Positions 59,784-64,000 of a stretch of DNA of 64,000 nt are shown in pieces. Made by a program: the position numbers and the translations under genes. The notes under the pieces were generated by a model. It did not search any database. It was given only the letters and a program-made list of their open reading frames with translations, and was not told the DNA's origin. Within the stretch, counting starts at the first letter, position 1. Every line of letters begins with the position of its first letter. This DNA comes from Streptomyces sp. SID13726 (GTDB lineage: Bacteria > Actinomycetota > Actinomycetes > Streptomycetales > Streptomycetaceae), in NCBI RefSeq assembly GCF_010548375.1, contig NZ_JAAGLY010000005.1, positions 124,001-188,000 of the forward strand, given 5' to 3'.

Positions 59784-61136
59784 GTGCGATCGCCGCGTAC
59801 ACCGAACCAGTCGCTGCGCATCCTCCTGGCCGAGGCCGGGTGGAGCGGCGCCCAACTGGCGCGCCGGATCAACGCGCTCGCCGCCGCCCAGGGCACGGCA
59901 CTGCGCTACGACCGCACCTCCGTCGCCCACTGGCTGGCCGGCAGCCGCCCCCGGCCGCCCGTGCCCGACCTCGTCGCGGAGGCCTTCACCCGGAGTCTCG
60001 GCAGACCGGTCCGGGCACAGGACACTGGACTGCTGAACCCCGGGCAGCCGCGCCGCGCCGACGGAGCGCCACCCGGTGAAGGGAGCGCCGTGGCACGCCT
60101 GGAACGGATACTCGGCGACACCGACCGCCGCGGCCTGGCCCGCCTCGGCGCCTACTCGCTGGCGGCGCTCGCGATCCCGCCCGGGGTGTCCGAGGCCGCC
60201 CGTATCCCGGCCGCCGAACCGTCCGCGCGGGTCGACGCCTCCCAGGTCCGGCTCGCCCGGGAGATGCTCACCGTCTTCTCCCGGGGCGACGCGGCCTTCG
60301 GGGCGGGCTCGATCCGCGAACCGCTGCGGCAGTTCCTCTCGACGGCGCTGCTGCCCTGGCTGCGGCGGGACATGAAGCCGGCGGTGCGGCGCGAGCTGTT
60401 CACGGTGGCCGCGCAGCTCGTGTACCTCTGCGCGTTCACCCACTTCGACATGAACCATCAGGCCGCCGCGCAACGCCTCTATCTGACCAGCGTCGAACTC
60501 GCCCGGGAGGCGGGCGACCCGGTCGGCACGGCGCTCGGGCTGCGCGGCCTGAGCGTCCAGGCCCACACCCTGGGCCACTTCACCGAGGCGCATCGGCTGG
60601 CCGAACACGCCGTGCGCACCGGGGTACGGCATGTGCCGCCGCACCAGCAGGCCTTTCTCCAGGGCCAGTTGGCGGTCACCCAGGCCGCGCTCGGCGACAG
60701 CCGCGCCCTGCGCCTGCTCGCCGACGCCGAGCGCCGACTGGAGGGCACGGCGAGCGGCTCGTCACCGGTCGGCGCCTTCCACCAGGGGTCGCTCGCGCTC
60801 CAGCACGCGGCCGTGGCCAGGAGCAGGGGCGATCACCGTACGGCCGTACGGGCGCTCGATCTCTCGCTGCGCAGGCGTCCCGCCGACGAACGCAGGTCGC
60901 GGGCGCTCAGCCTCGCCGAACTGGCCGAACTCCAGTTGGCGGCCGGGCACTTGGAGCAGGCGTGCCGGACCGGGCACGAGTTCCTCGACGTCCTGCCGCA
61001 CATCCACAGTGCCCGTGCCGAGGTGCGGCTGCGCGCGCTGACCGCGGGGCTGCGTCCGCACGCCACGAACACGGTCGCGGCGGCGCTGCTCGCGCGGGCC
61101 CGTCCTCGGGGCGGTGCGGGCCGACCAACAGGGTGA
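59784..61136 (+). CDS. HTH regulator with TPR-like C-terminal domain
   Basis: The 450-residue protein has an N-terminal XRE-like HTH (LRILLAEAGWSGAQLARRINAL, TSVAHWLAGSRPRPPVPDLV) and a helical repeat region from about 180 to 430 (FDMNHQAAAQRLYLTSVELAREAGD, HLAEHAVRTGVRHVPPHQQAFL, ALSLAELAELQLAAGHLEQA). This type is common beside Streptomyces secondary-metabolite genes. AGGAAG precedes GTG 59784. It is divergent from the acyl-assembly operon and is its likely pathway regulator. Confidence 0.85.
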   Translation: MRSPRTPNQSLRILLAEAGWSGAQLARRINALAAAQGTALRYDRTSVAHWLAGSRPRPPVPDLVAEAFTRSLGRPVRAQDTGLLNPGQPRRADGAPPGEGSAVARLERILGDTDRRGLARLGAYSLAALAIPPGVSEAARIPAAEPSARVDASQVRLAREMLTVFSRGDAAFGAGSIREPLRQFLSTALLPWLRRDMKPAVRRELFTVAAQLVYLCAFTHFDMNHQAAAQRLYLTSVELAREAGDPVGTALGLRGLSVQAHTLGHFTEAHRLAEHAVRTGVRHVPPHQQAFLQGQLAVTQAALGDSRALRLLADAERRLEGTASGSSPVGAFHQGSLALQHAAVARSRGDHRTAVRALDLSLRRRPADERRSRALSLAELAELQLAAGHLEQACRTGHEFLDVLPHIHSARAEVRLRALTAGLRPHATNTVAAALLARARPRGGAGRPTG

Positions 61137-61270
61137 AAAGCGCTGTTCGGGGGAGAAACGGAGTGATCGCTACCGGTTGGATGGCGTGTTGACCGACCTC
61201 ACCCGACCGAGCGTCGACCGACCGACCTCACCCGAGCGTCGGCCGGCCGAGCCAGGAAGCCGTCAGGGAA

Positions 61271-62626
61271 TTGAACAGAAGCGTCCTGTCCGAAGCACTC
61301 CACCGCACCGTGCCGTCCCTCGCGCCCGGCACCGTCGTGGTGGCCCGATCGTTCCACCACCCCGTCCGCGGCCCGGTCGACTGCCCGGCCCACCAGCTGC
61401 TCGCCGCGCACGTCCGGCGGGCGGGGTTCGCCGCCGACGGCCGCCGCTTACCCGATCCGCGCGCCGCCCTCGACGGGACTCCGGCGACCGTCTTCACCGT
61501 GTCCTACGAACACCCGGAAGGCGGCCATCGCGGCCTCGCCCTCGCGGCCCGCGACGACGACCCGGCCGCGCTCGCCTTCGCCCGGCGCCAACTCGACTCC
61601 TGGCGAGCCGTCCTGCGCACCCGGCGGGTCCTGTACGTGGGCGCGCCGCAGCCCGCCCAGGCGCCCGGCGCACGGGTGCCGGCCCAGACCTCCGACGCCG
61701 CCCGCGGCCCCTGGCAGCCGTGCGGCTGCCCCACCCGCACCGGCTGCCCCGCGACACGAGACGCGGAACGCGCCCTGCGCCGCTTCCTGGACCGCGGCGA
61801 CGAGGTGGTCGTGATCGGCACGCCGGCCTCCGGCACCTGGCCGCCGCAGCACCTGCTCGGACCGGCTCTGCTGTCGTCCTCGGCTCAGGCGGAGGGTTCG
61901 ATCGTGGGGCTCCCGGATCGTGGTGATGAGGTGTCGGCGATCGGCGCGCCGCCCTCCGGCACCTGGCCGTCACCGCCCCCGCGCGGACCGGCTCCGCTGT
62001 CGCCCCCGGATCAGCCGGAGCACTCGACCGTGAGCCGCCCGGACCGTGGCGACGAGGTGGTCGTGATCGGCGTGCCGGCCTCCGGCACCTGGCCGTCACC
62101 GCCCCCGCGCGGACCGGCCCGGGTCGCCACCCCGGAGCAGGCGGAACAGCTCACCGTGACGGACCCGGACCGTCTCGCCTTCGTGGTCGCCCCCGGCACC
62201 CCTGTCTCCGAGGCCTCGGCCGTCCTCGCCGTCCTGCGCCGACGCCACCCCCGGCTGCGCGGCCAGCACCCCCAGGAGTGGTGCTACACGATGGATGACC
62301 TGCACACGGCGCTCGACTCGGCGCTGCCCCAGTCCGACCGGCTCCTGATCACGACCGGCGCGCAGTCCCCCGACCCCTTCGCCGGAACGGCCCTCGCCCG
62401 GCCCGCCCGCCTCGCCCTGCCCACCCGCGACGTGACCGCCCTCCACGACCTGCGCCCCACCGACGTCGACGGCGCCACCCTCACCGTCCTGGACACCACC
62501 GCCGACCGCAGCGCCACCCGCGCCCTGGCCCGAGCCCTCGACGGCCTGGGTCCCACGAGCCACATCCGCCGCGAAACCCGCTCCCGTGCCGAACACCCGC
62601 ACGCTGCCGCGCACCAGCGGTCGTGA
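61271..62626 (+). CDS. Divergent IspH-like protein with triplicated module
   Basis: The protein of about 451 residues aligns by eye with 4-hydroxy-3-methylbut-2-enyl diphosphate reductase. LDRGDEVVVIGTPASGTW, DPDRLAFVVAPGTPVSEASAVLAVLRRRHPRL and EWCYTMDDLHTAL match the IspH cores. Candidate cluster cysteines are Cys38, Cys151/153/159 and Cys338. The TQNRQ and SSNS substrate motifs are replaced by TMDDL and GAQSPDP, so the classical reaction is doubtful. Residues 174-299 are three tandem 42-residue copies of one module. Codon 60 is TTA. The annotated TTG start has poor spacing; GTG 61310 is an alternative start. Confidence 0.65.
   Translation: MNRSVLSEALHRTVPSLAPGTVVVARSFHHPVRGPVDCPAHQLLAAHVRRAGFAADGRRLPDPRAALDGTPATVFTVSYEHPEGGHRGLALAARDDDPAALAFARRQLDSWRAVLRTRRVLYVGAPQPAQAPGARVPAQTSDAARGPWQPCGCPTRTGCPATRDAERALRRFLDRGDEVVVIGTPASGTWPPQHLLGPALLSSSAQAEGSIVGLPDRGDEVSAIGAPPSGTWPSPPPRGPAPLSPPDQPEHSTVSRPDRGDEVVVIGVPASGTWPSPPPRGPARVATPEQAEQLTVTDPDRLAFVVAPGTPVSEASAVLAVLRRRHPRLRGQHPQEWCYTMDDLHTALDSALPQSDRLLITTGAQSPDPFAGTALARPARLALPTRDVTALHDLRPTDVDGATLTVLDTTADRSATRALARALDGLGPTSHIRRETRSRAEHPHAAAHQRS
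61790..62167 (+). repeat. Three 126-bp in-frame tandem repeats
   Basis: Units at 61790-61915, 61916-62041 and 62042-62167 each encode DRGDEV...IG.P.SGTWP plus a Pro-rich tail. Copies 2 and 3 are nearly identical over the SGTWPSPPPRGPA part. A normal IspH has one such module. Confidence 0.93.
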
Positions 62627-62650
62627 TCCGGGACTCTCCGCGGGCCCCGG

Positions 62651-63709
62651 TCACAGCTCCTGGTCCGGCCACCCCAGCAGCCGGGCGCCGATGACCGCCG
62701 TCTGGAGCATGTACCGGTGCGCCGGGTCGGCCGGGTCGGCGCCCGTGAGCTGGTGGATGCGTTCCAGACGGTAGGTCAGGGCGCGGACGCTCAGCGAGAG
62801 GCGGCGGGCCGTGACGGCGCCGACGCAGCCGGAGTCGAAGTAGACGGTGAGGGTGTCCAGGAGGGGCCGGGCGCCGCCGCGGGCCGTGGTGAGGGGGCCG
62901 AGGGCCTGGCGGACGAGGTCGGCCATGGCCTGGCGGTCCCGGGCCAGGACGGGGTAGACCAGCAGGTCGGCGGCGCGCAGGACGGGCTCGTCGAGGCCGA
63001 GCCGCTCGGCCATCTCCAGGGCGTTCAGGGCCTCTTCGTACGACTGGACGACCCCGCCGGGTCCGGGCTGGGCCCGCCCGATGGCGACCTGGCCGCCGCC
63101 GGTGGCGGTGTGGGCCTGCTCGGCGAAGTAGGGCAGGATCTCCTCCTCGTGGCCCGGTGCGACGCACAGCATCCGGCCGTCCTTGGTGGTGAGCAGGACG
63201 TCACGGTGGCCGAACCGGGCCAGCAGCGCCCGCTCCACCCGCCGGGGCACCGGATCGCCCTCCTCGTACGCGGCCGGACCGCGCGCGACGGCGACCGCGT
63301 GGGCCTGGGAGAGCCTGAGCCCGAACCGCTCGGCCCGCTCGGCGAGCCGCCCCAGGTCGCTGCGGCCGTAGAGCAGGTCGTCGATGAACTCCCGCCGTAC
63401 GGCCTCCTCCTGACGCACCGCCAGCCGCTGCGCGCGCTCGTACCCCTCCGCGAACGCGTCCACCACCTGCTGTACGACGGCCAGCGCGCCGTCGGCCGAA
63501 CCGGCCGGGCCGGGCCACGCCTCGCGGGCCGCGGACAGGTGGGCGCCGACCAGGGTCCGCAGACTGTGCCCCGCCTCCGCGGCCTGTTCCCCGAGCGCGC
63601 GCCGCGACTCGATCTCGGCGCGGGTCAGCCGCCGTCCGAGGGCCGCGACCTCGGTGAGGATCTCGGCGTACCCCTCCAGGAAGCGTTCAGTTACCACCCG
63701 ATCCGCCAT
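62651..63709 (-). CDS. PucR/CdaR-type transcriptional regulator
   Basis: The 352-residue regulator has an N-terminal helical region, a degenerate GGDEF-like middle domain (AVAVARGPAAYEEGD, VAIGRAQPGPGGVVQSYEEALNALEMAERLG) and a C-terminal PucR HTH (LLDTLTVYFDSGCVGAVTARRLSLSVRALTYRLERIHQLTG). Members sense nitrogenous or carbon metabolites; Bacillus PutR, of this family, activates proline use. The upstream spacer carries a repeated 20-bp element, and a divergent target gene probably starts just beyond the window. Confidence 0.9.
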   Translation of the reverse strand: MADRVVTERFLEGYAEILTEVAALGRRLTRAEIESRRALGEQAAEAGHSLRTLVGAHLSAAREAWPGPAGSADGALAVVQQVVDAFAEGYERAQRLAVRQEEAVRREFIDDLLYGRSDLGRLAERAERFGLRLSQAHAVAVARGPAAYEEGDPVPRRVERALLARFGHRDVLLTTKDGRMLCVAPGHEEEILPYFAEQAHTATGGGQVAIGRAQPGPGGVVQSYEEALNALEMAERLGLDEPVLRAADLLVYPVLARDRQAMADLVRQALGPLTTARGGARPLLDTLTVYFDSGCVGAVTARRLSLSVRALTYRLERIHQLTGADPADPAHRYMLQTAVIGARLLGWPDQEL

Positions 63710-64000
63710 GCCACCCCCGTTTTCCCGGAATCCTAACGCTGCGTTGACTGCACTCCGTCAGTAGCCCGGCACCCGGACCCCCGCGAAGGCTGCCGGGAAC
63801 CGGCAATGCGCGGGACCGGTCAGGGCGGGCACCATGGGTCGCGGGGAGCACCACGGAAAGGTCCCGGTGCCGGACACCGAGAGGTGCCGGCGCCGGGACC
63901 CACGGTGGGCCCGTGCCCGCGGTGTATCGCCGTCGGGGCGCGGTTCCGTCCGTGTCCGGCATAAAAGGCGTGTGAAGACTGCCGGAACACGGCAATGAAG
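63710..64000. promoter_or_regulatory. Promoter region with repeated CTGCCGG..GGCAATG element
   Basis: No gene is visible here. The element CTGCCGGGAACCGGCAATG at 63790-63808 recurs as CTGCCGGAACACGGCAATG near 63979-63997, and each is an imperfect inverted repeat (TGCCG with CGGCA). They flank about 190 bp upstream of the PucR-type gene and probably a divergent gene to the right. Confidence 0.5.

Noticed and set aside
51968..62626. Acyl operon as the primary fatty-acid synthase
   Set aside because: Housekeeping Streptomyces FAS is a fabD-fabH-acpP-fabF block without an acyl-CoA oxidase, SDR or second KAS III, and the AT here lacks the malonyl Arg.
1..64000. tRNA, rRNA and integrase attachment sites
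   Set aside because: I looked for tRNA-like cloverleaf ends and integrase genes and saw none; a covariance search would be needed to exclude small RNAs.

Overview
The window is high-GC actinobacterial DNA, almost certainly a Streptomyces chromosome. The signs are near-saturated G/C third codon positions, many GTG starts, start-stop overlaps of ATGA or GTGA, and Streptomyces-type families (DUF397/DUF5753 pairs, DUF4232, SpoIIE phosphatases, an SCO5918-type protein beside a DEAD-box helicase). I saw no rRNA, tRNA, CRISPR array, prophage or intact insertion sequence. About 70 genes fill both strands in short operons.

Left part (1-35 kb): the 5' part of trpF; a secreted PL9-type pectate lyase behind a LacI-type palindrome; a MhuD-like haem monooxygenase; an ECF sigma factor with a membrane partner; a CPBP protease next to a LuxR-type two-component pair, both preceded by the same 16-bp palindrome; an orphan sugar-binding lipoprotein; a secreted S33 peptidase; an MMPL exporter; an orphan histidine kinase; an IMPase; a TerD protein; a membrane acyltransferase; an OmpR-type two-component pair followed by a Tat-exported DUF3500 protein; a small kinase; secreted and WD40 proteins; an XRE/DUF397/ATPase triad; a large PAS-GAF-SpoIIE phosphatase; and a cupin beside a GlxA-type regulator.

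Middle (35-52 kb): a two-gene STAND/NLR-like unit (a 139-aa partner and an NTPase with seven and a half near-identical 42-residue TPRs); a sigma factor with a SnoaL-like C-terminal domain; the SCO5918/DEAD helicase/cold-shock block; a frameshifted pseudogene with a hexanucleotide repeat; an FMN reductase and divergent regulator; a DrrAB-type ABC exporter with a DUF4097 protein, facing a GbsR-type regulator fused to an IS30-like HTH across an operator-rich promoter; then envelope and lipoprotein genes and a PAP2 phosphatase.

Right part (52-64 kb): the most unusual block. It is a compact, tightly overlapped minus-strand operon of acyltransferase, acyl-CoA oxidase/dehydrogenase-like flavoprotein, KAS III, SDR ketoreductase, second KAS III, acyl carrier protein and KAS II. 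Divergent from it are an XRE-type regulator and a strongly diverged IspH-like protein that has an internal 42-residue triplication and a TTA codon. The block has no dehydratase, enoyl reductase, chain-length factor or thioesterase, so I read it as a small dedicated acyl or polyketide pathway of unknown product. A 146-bp tandem duplication across the ACP/KAS junction has left a 49-codon KAS fragment with stop-start overlaps kept on both sides. A PucR-type regulator closes the window. Local tandem duplications recur throughout (68-bp, 126-bp, 146-bp, TPR units and hexanucleotide runs).
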